From assembly GCF_030129945.1 (NCBI RefSeq), contig NZ_JARRAF010000022.1, forward strand, positions 1-64,000: a stretch of 64,000 nt of DNA, in the 5' to 3' direction. The position numbers and the translations under genes are program-made. Below are positions 51,801 to 59,679 of this stretch, piece after piece. The notes under the pieces were generated by a model. The model worked only from the letters and a program-made list of their open reading frames with translations, was not told where the DNA came from and ran no database searches. Each line of letters begins with the position of its first letter. Positions within the stretch are counted from its first letter, which is position 1. The DNA comes from Parachitinimonas caeni (GTDB lineage Bacteria; Pseudomonadota; Gammaproteobacteria; Burkholderiales; Chitinimonadaceae).

Positions 51801-52018
51801 GACTGCAGGCATGGCGGGACTCGAACCCGCAGTAAGTCGCCACCGGGCATTACTCCGGCGTACAGCAGCGTTTAAACGCGCACCACTTGCAAACCTTACG
51901 CAGACCTGCAAGCTGCATCTTCAAATTATGGCTGCCATCAAGACTGTCGGTTTTATCCTTCACCCGTTGCGCTCATCGTTTACGGGCCGCTCGCCGTTTC
52001 GCGTTCATGCCTGCAGTC
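51801..52018 (-). ncRNA. RNA D: large RNA with tRNA-like ends in normal order
   Basis: Minus strand. GACTGCAGGCATG at the 5' end (52018-52006) pairs without mismatch with CATGCCTGCAGTC at the 3' end (51813-51801), a 13-bp stem whose inner seven pairs serve as an acceptor stem. Next to it come a D-arm-like CGC-GAAACGGCGA-GCG and an anticodon-arm-like CCCG...CGGG hairpin; before the 3' strand stands a perfect T-arm GCGGG-TTCGAGT-CCCGC. About 120 bases, including AATGCC...GACTTAC as in RNAs A-C and a CTTGCA/TGCAAG hairpin, replace the variable loop. It thus has the Y-RNA parts in unpermuted tRNA order. It lacks the tmRNA 5' signature and a CCA end. Confidence 0.65.
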
Positions 52019-52039
52019 GAGCCTGTTGGCATTAATTAA

Positions 52040-52055
52040 TGCATGGAGCGTGCCA
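52040..52055 (-). promoter_or_regulatory. Sigma-54 promoter of the RNA operon
   Basis: On the minus strand TGGCACGCTCCATGCA matches the sigma-54 consensus TGGCACG-N4-TTGCA at every position but one (A for the first T of TTGC), with GG and GC correctly spaced. Transcription would start about 12 bases on, near 52029, just before RNA D. AATCATTAGCTTA at about 52075-52095 upstream resembles an IHF site. Sigma-54 with the activator RtcR drives Y RNA/RNA-repair operons in enterobacteria. Confidence 0.8.
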
Positions 52056-52349
52056 GAAGCGATGTTTAAGGCGAGATTTCTTGTAAGCTAATGATTTGTT
52101 TAATAATTAAAAGAAATTTTCGGTGAGGGCGTCTGGTGTGTCATTTAATTTTTCTGGAAATTTCTATCTTTTTAGATTGCTATATAGAAAATCAGCTAGT
52201 TGATATCGATGGCTTGCGCTTCATCAGCACCCCCTTTCCGGAAATAGATGACACCCAGGACGAAGATGATCTGGGGCGTGCCAATGGCGACAAAGCCCTA
52301 TTCGCCAACATGGCCCAATAAACCAGTCGGTTGAACAGCGCCAGGATGG
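52056..52349. other. AT-rich intergenic region upstream of the RNA operon
   Basis: Should hold activator and IHF sites of the sigma-54 promoter. A weak 61-codon plus-strand frame (52136-52321) and a hydrophobic minus-strand frame (about 52203-52302) exist; neither has enough support to be called a gene. Confidence 0.4.
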
Positions 52350-52380
52350 CAAAACGGCTCGCTTTTCTTCGAGCCGTTGG
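52350..52380 (-). terminator. Terminator of the mobB-narX-narL operon
   Basis: On the minus strand AACGGCTCG/CGAGCCGTT around AAGAAAAG, followed by TTTT, 45 bases after the narL stop. Confidence 0.9.
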
Positions 52381-52422
52381 TGCGCGGGCGGGTGATGTTT
52401 GGTCAAGTGGCCTTATGCGTCG

Positions 52423-53088
52423 TCAGCTCTGCCCGCCAGCCAATCCATGCTCGACCGCGTAAATCGCGGCCTGAACGCGACTGCTCAGTTCCAGCTTGCG
52501 CAGGATGCTTTGCACATGGATTTTCACTGTGCTTTCCGCGACATCGAGTTTGCGGCCGATTTCCTTGTTGGAAAGCCCCGCTGCAACCTGCACCAGAATC
52601 TCACGCTCACGCGGGGTCAGCCGGTCGGCTTCAGTCTGTGGTGGTGGGGTTGGGGTGCCACCGGTTCGGCAGTGGCTGATCAGCTTGCGCGTCATTTCGG
52701 CCGAGATCACCGAGTCGCCATTGGCAACCCGACGTAGTGAATCGAGCAGAAAATCGGCGTCGATGTTCTTGAGCAGGTAGCCATCGGCGCCACCTTGCAG
52801 GGCGGCCATCAGGTCATCCGATTCCTCCGATACTGTCAGCAATACGACATGGCAGCCGGGCCGGTCCTGGCGGATCAGTTGCAGGGCTTCCAGTCCGGAC
52901 AGCCCTGGCATATTGAGATCGAGCAGCACAATATCCGGCGCCAGTTCGCGGGCGCGCTTTACGCCATCAAGCCCATCAGCCGCCTCGCCAACGACTTCAA
53001 AATCGGCATTGCGTTGCAGCAGCAGGCGAATACCGCTGCGGAACAGGGTGTGATCATCTACCAGCAGGATACGTAGTGGGTTGCTCAT
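52423..53088 (-). CDS. narL: Nitrate/nitrite response regulator NarL
   Basis: A 221-residue response regulator. The receiver has DDH, the phospho-Asp in VLLDLNMPGLSG and Lys in YLLKNI; the C-terminal LuxR-type helix-turn-helix contains LTPREREILVQVAAGLSNKEIGRKL (shown as LTPREREIL and GLSNKEIGRKL) and STVKIHVQSILRKL. It activates nitrate respiration genes such as narK and narG when phosphorylated by NarX, encoded just upstream. The linker is short and Pro-rich. Confidence 0.93.
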   Translation of the reverse strand: MSNPLRILLVDDHTLFRSGIRLLLQRNADFEVVGEAADGLDGVKRARELAPDIVLLDLNMPGLSGLEALQLIRQDRPGCHVVLLTVSEESDDLMAALQGGADGYLLKNIDADFLLDSLRRVANGDSVISAEMTRKLISHCRTGGTPTPPPQTEADRLTPREREILVQVAAGLSNKEIGRKLDVAESTVKIHVQSILRKLELSSRVQAAIYAVEHGLAGGQS

Positions 53089-53110
53089 GGGTCTCTATGG
53101 GTTGGAAGTA

Positions 53111-55039
53111 TCAGGCGGCGATCCGGTCGCGGCTGGGCAGGAACAGCGCGATTTCGGTGCCAAGATTAGGTTGGGATTTGAGCTGCAGCAGCGCCGAGAG
53201 GCGCTCGGCACGCTCACGCATGATGGAAAGCCCGACGTGCTGGTCACCACGTTTGGCGTTTGGATCAAAACCGCGGCCGTTATCGGCAATGGCAATTGAA
53301 AAGTCCCGATTATTACAGTAGGTCAGCACGACTTCACTGGCGCTGGCGTGTTTGCGGATATTCGATAGCGCCTCCTGCACGATGAACAGCACCTGCAATT
53401 GCTGTTCGGGGGGCAGGGGGGGGCCGCTGTCGTCGGCGTTCAGCCGTACCGGTATGCTGGTCTGGCGGGTGAATTTTTCGCACGCCATGCGAATGGCGGC
53501 GAGCAGATCGCCATCTTTCAGCTTCATGCGGAAATTCAGCAACAGCTCGCGCACATCTTCATAGCTTTCCTTGACACCGGCCTTCAGTAACTCGACGCCT
53601 TCGACCATTTCTGCATGGGCATTGCGCTTGAGGGAGTCCTGCAGCATCTGCACCTGCAGGTTCAGAAAATTGAGCCCTTGGGCAATCGAATCATGCAGCC
53701 CCTGCGCCATCAGATTGCGCTCTTCGGCAACCGCCAGCTCACGGGTGCGGGCCAGCAGGCGCCGGTTCTCGATGGCGACGCCGAGCTGTCGGCCGAGCGT
53801 ATCGAGCAGGCGTTGTTCGGATTCTTCAAAGGCCCGAGGCTGCCTGAAGTGCAAGTTATAACTACCCAGCAGCTCGCTGGCGTTCATGATGTGGAAGATG
53901 GCAATCGAGGCAAATCCATCCTGTTCGCAGCGGTAGTTCTGCATACTGCGCGGCATATTGCGAAAGTCCCGGATGATGGATACGCCGCTCTGGGCCGCTG
54001 CGCCACACAAGCAGTCGCCGGCATTCAGGCAGTGTTCGGCCTCCACCAGCTCTTTGGAAAGCCCTTCGTGGATCACCATATGCAGGTTGTCCTGCTTCGG
54101 ATCGCGGATGCGTACCGAGCCGCCGTCGGCCCCGAAGCGGGCCATCAACCGCTTCAGAAAGCCGTGGCAACGGGTTTCCAGGTCGCCGGGCTGGCTCAGG
54201 TAGGCGGTGATTTCATACAGCGTGGTCAGATCACGGTTCTGGCTGGCGAGCTGGGCGGTCTTGTCAACGACCCGTTGTTCCAGCGTGCTGTAGGAGCTTT
54301 GCAAGCGTTCGGCCATTTCATTGAAGCCTTCTGCCAGCTCGCCGAATTCATCGCGGCTTTCCACCGGGACGCGGGCGTCAAAGTCATGGCTGGCCATTTT
54401 GCCGATCCCATTGCGCAAGGCCTCTACGGGGTGGATGACCCAGCCATAGAGCAGGTAGATCAGGGTGACCGTGCCGGCGATTGCCAAGGCGGCCAGAGCA
54501 AGCTGAGACAAGCGCAGCAGCGTGGTGTCGCGGGCATTTTCGGCCTCGATCAGAGTAACAAGGTGGTTGGCTTCTTCGACAAAGGCCGGCAGGTCGCGCA
54601 GATAGCGTGCCGCATAGCTGGCATGCTGGCCGGGGTGCTGGATAGCGCCCGTCAGGGCGGGGGAGAGTTGCCCCGACCACAGCTGGCTGACCTTATCAAA
54701 CTGGCGGAAGACCTCATGGCTTTCCGGCAAACGTAGCGGCCGTTGCGGATCGCCGCGCCGCAGTTCGTTGAGCGTACGCTGGAAATCGGCGGTTTGACGC
54801 TGTATGGCTTGCCAGTCGGGTGTAGGTTGCTGCAGCCACAGGCCAAGCCGGACCGAACGCATGCGCAGGCTGCCGGTGTCGTTGATCGCAGCGGCGGCAC
54901 CCTCCAGTGCCCATGATAGCCAGAGCGTACCCAGTATCATGGTCAGGCCAAACAGCAGGGCGCCGGCCAGCGCGGCCACGATGCGGGTGCCGAGGCGATG
55001 CCGTTGCGGCAGTTGGGCGAGCAGGGGTGCAAAATTCAT
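53111..55039 (-). CDS. narX: Nitrate/nitrite sensor histidine kinase NarX
   Basis: A 642-residue membrane kinase. Membrane segments near 20-45 and 178-202 flank a periplasmic four-helix sensor with the P-box-like [21 protein letters not shown], coiled coil and a cytoplasmic GAF-like domain with clustered Cys ([10 protein letters not shown]) follow, then a HisKA_3 box ([17 protein letters not shown]) and HATPase ([17 protein letters not shown]). It senses nitrate/nitrite and phosphorylates NarL. Its start overlaps the mobB stop by four bases. Confidence 0.93.
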   Translation of the reverse strand: MNFAPLLAQLPQRHRLGTRIVAALAGALLFGLTMILGTLWLSWALEGAAAAINDTGSLRMRSVRLGLWLQQPTPDWQAIQRQTADFQRTLNELRRGDPQRPLRLPESHEVFRQFDKVSQLWSGQLSPALTGAIQHPGQHASYAARYLRDLPAFVEEANHLVTLIEAENARDTTLLRLSQLALAALAIAGTVTLIYLLYGWVIHPVEALRNGIGKMASHDFDARVPVESRDEFGELAEGFNEMAERLQSSYSTLEQRVVDKTAQLASQNRDLTTLYEITAYLSQPGDLETRCHGFLKRLMARFGADGGSVRIRDPKQDNLHMVIHEGLSKELVEAEHCLNAGDCLCGAAAQSGVSIIRDFRNMPRSMQNYRCEQDGFASIAIFHIMNASELLGSYNLHFRQPRAFEESEQRLLDTLGRQLGVAIENRRLLARTRELAVAEERNLMAQGLHDSIAQGLNFLNLQVQMLQDSLKRNAHAEMVEGVELLKAGVKESYEDVRELLLNFRMKLKDGDLLAAIRMACEKFTRQTSIPVRLNADDSGPPLPPEQQLQVLFIVQEALSNIRKHASASEVVLTYCNNRDFSIAIADNGRGFDPNAKRGDQHVGLSIMRERAERLSALLQLKSQPNLGTEIALFLPSRDRIAA

Positions 55040-55542
55040 GGCAGCACTCCAGTTGATTCGAAGTGACGAAGAATACGCTCGGCAATGTCTGCCGGGTCAT
55101 TCAGCGGCCAGAGCGGTAGAGGGCACTCGAAAGTTTCGTCGCTGGCTACCGCCAGTACCGAGGGGAACTCCGGGTAGCGCAATGCTTTGCCGAGGCTGGG
55201 GCGGTAGACCTCGATGCGGGGGATCGGAAAGGGCTTGAATCCTTCGACCAGCGTCAGATCTGCCGGTTGCAGCCGCTCCAGCTGTTCCTGCAAGGTCGGC
55301 TCGGCGGCACCCCGCAGCTCGTGGATCACCGCATAGCGATAGGGCGATGCAACCAGCACTTCGGCGGCTCCGGCTTGGCGGAAGCGGGCGCTGTCCTTGT
55401 CCGGGGGTTCAAGTTCCAGATCATGATGGCTGTGTTTGAGCACGTTGATGCGCATGCCGCGCTGCTGAAACAGCGGGAGCAAGGCTTCGATAAGCGTGGT
55501 TTTGCCTGAGCCGGAGTGGCCGATAAAGCCAAATACTTTCAT
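55036..55542 (-). CDS. mobB: Molybdopterin-guanine dinucleotide biosynthesis adaptor MobB
   Basis: A 168-residue P-loop GTP-binding protein ([28 protein letters not shown]). It assists MobA in attaching GMP to molybdopterin to form bis-MGD for nitrate reductase and similar enzymes. The start [11 protein letters not shown] is preceded by AAGGATG. It is translationally coupled to narX, an arrangement that ties cofactor maturation to nitrate sensing. Confidence 0.93.
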   Translation of the reverse strand: MKVFGFIGHSGSGKTTLIEALLPLFQQRGMRINVLKHSHHDLELEPPDKDSARFRQAGAAEVLVASPYRYAVIHELRGAAEPTLQEQLERLQPADLTLVEGFKPFPIPRIEVYRPSLGKALRYPEFPSVLAVASDETFECPLPLWPLNDPADIAERILRHFESTGVLP

Positions 55543-55695
55543 GTGGTGACATCCTTGATCGCGCAGTCGGGTGCTGGGTGCGGCGCATGTTTTGTTGCTG
55601 GGCGTTCCTTGTCGGCCTGAACCAGATGAAACGTGGCCGGAAGGCACAACCGGCAGCCTCTGTTGAGGGCCAGCGCCGCCACAACAGCTGTGGCA

Positions 55696-56298
55696 TTACA
55701 TACCAATATACCTTCCGGGACGATGATTGACGGCAATAACGAGGTTGAGCGTCACCGCTCCCAGAATCGAAATCGCCATCCGTATCGGATCGAGAATCGA
55801 TGCGGCGGAGAGCAGGATCAAGACATCTGCGCCCATCTGCAGCTTGCCGGCTCGCCAGCCTCGGGTTTCCTGCAGATAGAGCGCGAGCACCCCCACACCG
55901 CCAAGGCTTGCCTTGTGCCGGGCCAGGATCAGGATGCCGTTGCCTGCCAGCAGGCCGCCGAGAATGCCGGCAAACCACGGGTTGAGATGCCCGAAGCTGA
56001 TCCAGTGTGGCAACAACTCGCTGTAGAGCGATAGCAAGGCAACGGCGGAAAACGTCTTCAGCGTGAAGGGCCAGCCCATGGCCTTCCACGCAAACAGGTA
56101 GAACGGCAGATTGATGACGAAGAATATCCAGCCAAAGGGCAGGTGGCTCAGGTAATGCCCCAGAAAGGCTAGGCCCGCCGTGCCACCGGTTTGCAGGTTG
56201 GCGTATTTAAACACCTGAACGGAGAGCGCGACATTCAGGCTGCCGATGAGCAGGGCCTGAATATCTTCAGACAAAGTATGGTGGAGTTTTTCTGACAT
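55696..56298 (-). CDS. YitT family membrane protein
   Basis: A 200-residue inner-membrane protein with about five hydrophobic segments and the N-terminal signature DIQALLIGSLNVALSVQVFKY (seen in part) plus the TGGTAGLAFLGHY motif typical of YitT proteins (DUF161). Unlike the longer bacillary members it lacks the C-terminal DUF2179 domain. The function is not established. The start MSEKLHHTL is taken from homology; the upstream frame is open. Confidence 0.82.
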   Translation of the reverse strand: MSEKLHHTLSEDIQALLIGSLNVALSVQVFKYANLQTGGTAGLAFLGHYLSHLPFGWIFFVINLPFYLFAWKAMGWPFTLKTFSAVALLSLYSELLPHWISFGHLNPWFAGILGGLLAGNGILILARHKASLGGVGVLALYLQETRGWRAGKLQMGADVLILLSAASILDPIRMAISILGAVTLNLVIAVNHRPGRYIGM

Positions 56299-56440
56299 GA
56301 ATGATCTGCCGGCTGACGGGGATGACAGTTTGCCTGAATAGCGGTCTGCAGGCTGACTGTACGAGTGGTTGCGGGTGGCGACCTGCATTTGGCAAGTCGT
56401 GACAGGCCCTCGCGCTGCCGTCATTTCCCTCTGGCGCAGA

Positions 56441-57111
56441 TCACGCCGAGATCGTACCCGGTAACGGACACACCAGAGGCAGGAAGCTATCCAGACGTGG
56501 CGAATAGGCATGCAGTGCCCCCGCCTGCAGATCGAAATACCAGCCATGCACTGTCAGCGTGCCCTCGTCTTCACGGGATTTCACCCAAGGGAAGCTGCGC
56601 AGGTTATTGAGCGACACCAAGATGGCGGCTTGCTCGCAAGCGCGCCGCTGTACTTCAAATGGCGCATCGGCAAAGCAGCGCAGGGTGTGGCGACGGGCAT
56701 CGGCGGCGATTTCAACCCAGCGATTGATAAAGTCCGGCCCGGCGGCTTCCTTGGGGCGCTGATGCCCCTCTGCAGCAAGGCACGGATGCCCCCACACTGG
56801 GCGTGGCCCAACACAATGATGCGGCCGACGCCCAGATCTTCCACGGCAAACTGGATCGCCGCCATCATGCCGTGCAGTTCCTGGCCTTGATCGCAAGGAG
56901 GGACCAGATTGGCGACATTGCGCAGGACAAACAGCTCGCCAGGGTCCGAGCCCATCAGGATCGCCGGATCGGCACGCGAGTCGCAGCAGCCGATGACCAG
57001 CGTGCCGGGATGCTGGCTTTGACGCAGGTCATCAAACAAGGCGTGGTCGTCGCCATAGTAGCGCTGCTGGAAGCGTTGAAAGCCGGCAACGAATTTTTCA
57101 AGGTCGTGCAT
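56441..57111 (-). pseudogene. Beta-carbonic anhydrase, interrupted by a frameshift
   Basis: The N-terminal frame (57111 to about 56755) has both zinc motifs of a beta-carbonic anhydrase, CCDSRADP and HAQCGG. The C-terminal part (AAGPDFINRWVEIA ... FDLQAGALHAYSP) is in another frame that runs to 56441. The frames join at ISAP/KEAAG, in a run of four G on the plus strand (56753-56756) where five would restore the frame. With the correction the protein would be about 223 residues, normal for the family, converting CO2 to bicarbonate. A sequencing error in the homopolymer is as likely as a real mutation. Confidence 0.85.
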
Positions 57112-57147
57112 GGCGGGGCTCCTGATGCTTTGCCTGTCGGCAATTCT

Positions 57148-58152
57148 TCATCCACCCGTCTGCGACATAAACCGCACGATCCGGGTGGGGGCTTCATTGA
57201 ATTCGTGGCGTTCGGGCTTGAGTTCGATAGCGTCACGCAAGGCAGCGATCAGGGCCTCATCACTGGCCCCGCTACGCAGCAAGGGGCGTAGTTCCAGCCT
57301 TTCTTCCTGCCCCAGGCATAGATAGAGCGTGCCATCGACAGAGAGTCGCACCCGATTGCAGCTGGCGCAGAAATGCTGGCTCATCGGGGTGATGAAACCA
57401 ACGTGGCCTCTACCATCTGCGGTCGTCCAGTAGCGGGCCGGGCCGCCACCCAGCTCCGTGGCGTCGGCGCGCAGGTCAAAGCGCGCTACCAGTCGCTCCC
57501 GCACCGGTCCCAGCGGCACGAAACCCAAAGACTGCCCGCTGCTGCCCATCGGCATGGTCTCGATCAGGCGGAGCATATAGCCGCGTTCCAGGCAGAAAGC
57601 CGCCATGGCATCGACTTCGTCAGCGTTTTCTTGCAGCAATACCATGTTCAGCTTGATGGGCGAGAAGCCTGCCGCCTGAGCGGCTTCCAGCCCCTGCATG
57701 ACCGCTTCCAGGCTGTCGCGGCCGGTGATGCGGGTCACGCACTCGCGGGAGAGGGAATCGAGGCTGATATTGAGCCGCTTCACCCCTGCCGCCCGCAGCG
57801 CTGGTGCATGCCGCGCCAGCTGGGTGCCGTTGGTAGAGAGCGAGAGATCGGTCAGTCCAGGCAAGGCTGACAGCCGTGCTGCCAGTTCCGGCAGGTTGCG
57901 TCGCAACAGAGGTTCGCCGCCAGTCAGCCGGACCCGGCCGACGCCAAGCCGGGTGAACAGGCTGATTACCCGTTCCATCTCGTCGAAGGTCAGCCAGTCA
58001 GCAGGTTCCTGATAGCCATTGAAACCTTTGGGCAGGCAGTAGTTGCAGCGCAGGTCGCAGCGGTCGGTCACACTGACGCGCAGATAGTCAATGCGCCGGC
58101 CAAAACGATCGACCAGTGCTGGCAGGGCAGAAGAAGCGGTCAAGGTATTCAT
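57148..58152 (-). CDS. moaA: GTP 3',8-cyclase MoaA
   Basis: A 334-residue radical SAM enzyme starting molybdenum cofactor synthesis. TDRCDLRCNYC binds the SAM cluster, LTGGEPLLRR is the SAM motif, HFCASCNRVRLSVDGTLYLC the second cluster, and the C-terminus ends in GG as required. An ATG three codons earlier is an alternative start. Divergent from narK1, whose nitrate transport it supports by enabling molybdoenzymes. Confidence 0.95.
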   Translation of the reverse strand: MNTLTASSALPALVDRFGRRIDYLRVSVTDRCDLRCNYCLPKGFNGYQEPADWLTFDEMERVISLFTRLGVGRVRLTGGEPLLRRNLPELAARLSALPGLTDLSLSTNGTQLARHAPALRAAGVKRLNISLDSLSRECVTRITGRDSLEAVMQGLEAAQAAGFSPIKLNMVLLQENADEVDAMAAFCLERGYMLRLIETMPMGSSGQSLGFVPLGPVRERLVARFDLRADATELGGGPARYWTTADGRGHVGFITPMSQHFCASCNRVRLSVDGTLYLCLGQEERLELRPLLRSGASDEALIAALRDAIELKPERHEFNEAPTRIVRFMSQTGG

Positions 58153-58340
58153 GGGCCCCATTCTGCGCGCCTGTGTAGCGCCCGACCATGCCCCGGTGGG
58201 TTGGCTGCACCTAGCTCTTTAGCACTAGACAACCCCCTCCCTCCTGCTGTGTGGGCTCAGGCCATTGACGAATGGGAGGCTTGATCTGTCCGGCGTAGCC
58301 TCGCTTCCATCAAGTTTTGTCATGGAAGTGGAGTGGAATC

Positions 58341-59609
58341 ATGGCCACGCAAGAAAACAAGGCGATGTCGGTGCTGATCTCCAGCACGCTGGCCTTCACG
58401 GTATGTTTTGCCGTGTGGATGATGTTTGCGGTGATCGGCATCCCGATTAAAAAGCAACTGGGTCTATCTGAAACCGAGTTCGGCATTCTGGCCGCAACGC
58501 CGGTACTGACGGGTTCCCTGATCCGGGTGCCGCTGGGTATCTGGACCGACCGCTATGGCGGTCGCATCGTCCTGTTTGTGTTGATGCTGCTTACCGTGGT
58601 GCCGATCTGGTTGATCCAGTACGCCACCGAGTTCTGGCATTTCATCGTGCTCGGGCTGTTTGTGGGCTTGGCTGGGGGGTCGTTCTCGGTAGGGACGCCC
58701 TATGTCGCCCGCTGGTTCAAAAAAGACCGGCAGGGGTTGGCCATGGGGGTGTTCGGGGCCGGTAACTCGGGCTCTGCTGTCAACAAATTCGTTGCCCCTG
58801 CACTGATTGCCGGCGCCGCCGGTGCCTGGACTGTCGTGCCGCAGGTCTATGCGGTGGCAATGCTGATCACGGCCATCCTGTTCTGGCTGGGTTCGGCGTC
58901 TGATCCGGCTCATCTGGTGCAGTCCAAATCGAATTTTGGTGAGCAGCTCAAGCTGCTGAAAGATCCGAAGGTGCTGCGTTATTGCCAGTACTACTCGGTG
59001 GTCTTCGGTGGCTATGTCGGCCTCTCGCTGTGGATGACCAAGTACTACGTGCAAGAGTATGGCTTCGATATGAAGCTGGCTGCCTTGCTGGCCGCATGCT
59101 TCTCGCTGCCAGGCGGCGTACTGCGGGCGATTGGCGGCTGGATGTCTGATAAATACGGCGCCTACAAGACCACATGGTGGGTGATGTGGGTGTGCTGGGT
59201 GGCGTTCTTCCTGCTCAGCTATCCCCAGACTGACTTCATTATCAAAGGCGTGAAGGGTCCACAAGCCTTCCATATTGGTCTGGACTCGTTCTGGTTCACC
59301 GTCCTGCTGTTTGTTGTCGGGGTGGCCATGGCCATCGGCAAAGCCTCGGTATTCAAGTTCATCTCGGATGACTACGGCAAGAACATCGGTGCGGTCTCGG
59401 GCGTGGTGGGTCTGGCGGGTGGTCTGGGTGGCTTCATCCTGCCCATCATGTTCGGCGCCCTGGTTGATTTCACTGGCGTGCGCAGCTCCTGCTTCATGCT
59501 GCTCTACGGCACCGTTTGCGTATCACTGGTATGGATGCACTTCAGCTTCCGTGCCGAAAGCGTGGTGGAAGGACAAAGAGCCCTGGCCACTGCAGCAACC
59601 CGAACCTGA
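58341..59609 (+). CDS. narK: Nitrate/nitrite transporter NarK1-type
   Basis: A 422-residue MFS permease with 12 membrane segments. Nitrate signature 1 (GLFVGLAGGSFSVGTPYVARWF, seen as GLAGGSFSVG) and signature 2 (VGLAGGLGGFILPI) are present, with the conserved Arg residues in VARWF and ELTG-like positions. This short form belongs to the NarK1 group (nitrate/proton symport). The start MATQENKAMS follows GGAG. No perfect FNR or NarL site was identified upstream. Confidence 0.93.
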   Translation: MATQENKAMSVLISSTLAFTVCFAVWMMFAVIGIPIKKQLGLSETEFGILAATPVLTGSLIRVPLGIWTDRYGGRIVLFVLMLLTVVPIWLIQYATEFWHFIVLGLFVGLAGGSFSVGTPYVARWFKKDRQGLAMGVFGAGNSGSAVNKFVAPALIAGAAGAWTVVPQVYAVAMLITAILFWLGSASDPAHLVQSKSNFGEQLKLLKDPKVLRYCQYYSVVFGGYVGLSLWMTKYYVQEYGFDMKLAALLAACFSLPGGVLRAIGGWMSDKYGAYKTTWWVMWVCWVAFFLLSYPQTDFIIKGVKGPQAFHIGLDSFWFTVLLFVVGVAMAIGKASVFKFISDDYGKNIGAVSGVVGLAGGLGGFILPIMFGALVDFTGVRSSCFMLLYGTVCVSLVWMHFSFRAESVVEGQRALATAATRT

Positions 59610-59679
59610 ACCCCGCTGCGCGGCAGCCGGTTTGAGGTCTGCCGCGCAGGTTTGCTTTCCTACCTAGGAGAATTCCATC

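Noticed and set aside
50985-51850. Standard tRNA genes
   Set aside because: The T-arms are perfect, but no matching 5' acceptor half lies at the right distance upstream and no anticodon loop exists; the permuted or extended folds explain them better.
51801-52018. tmRNA
   Set aside because: There is a T-arm and acceptor stem, but the conserved tmRNA 5' segment, the tag reading frame and the CCA end are absent.
52136-52321. 61-codon plus-strand ORF before narL, and a hydrophobic minus-strand frame in the same place
   Set aside because: The first has a GTG start and no recognisable family; the second has an in-frame stop and no start. One could be a relic of a small membrane protein.
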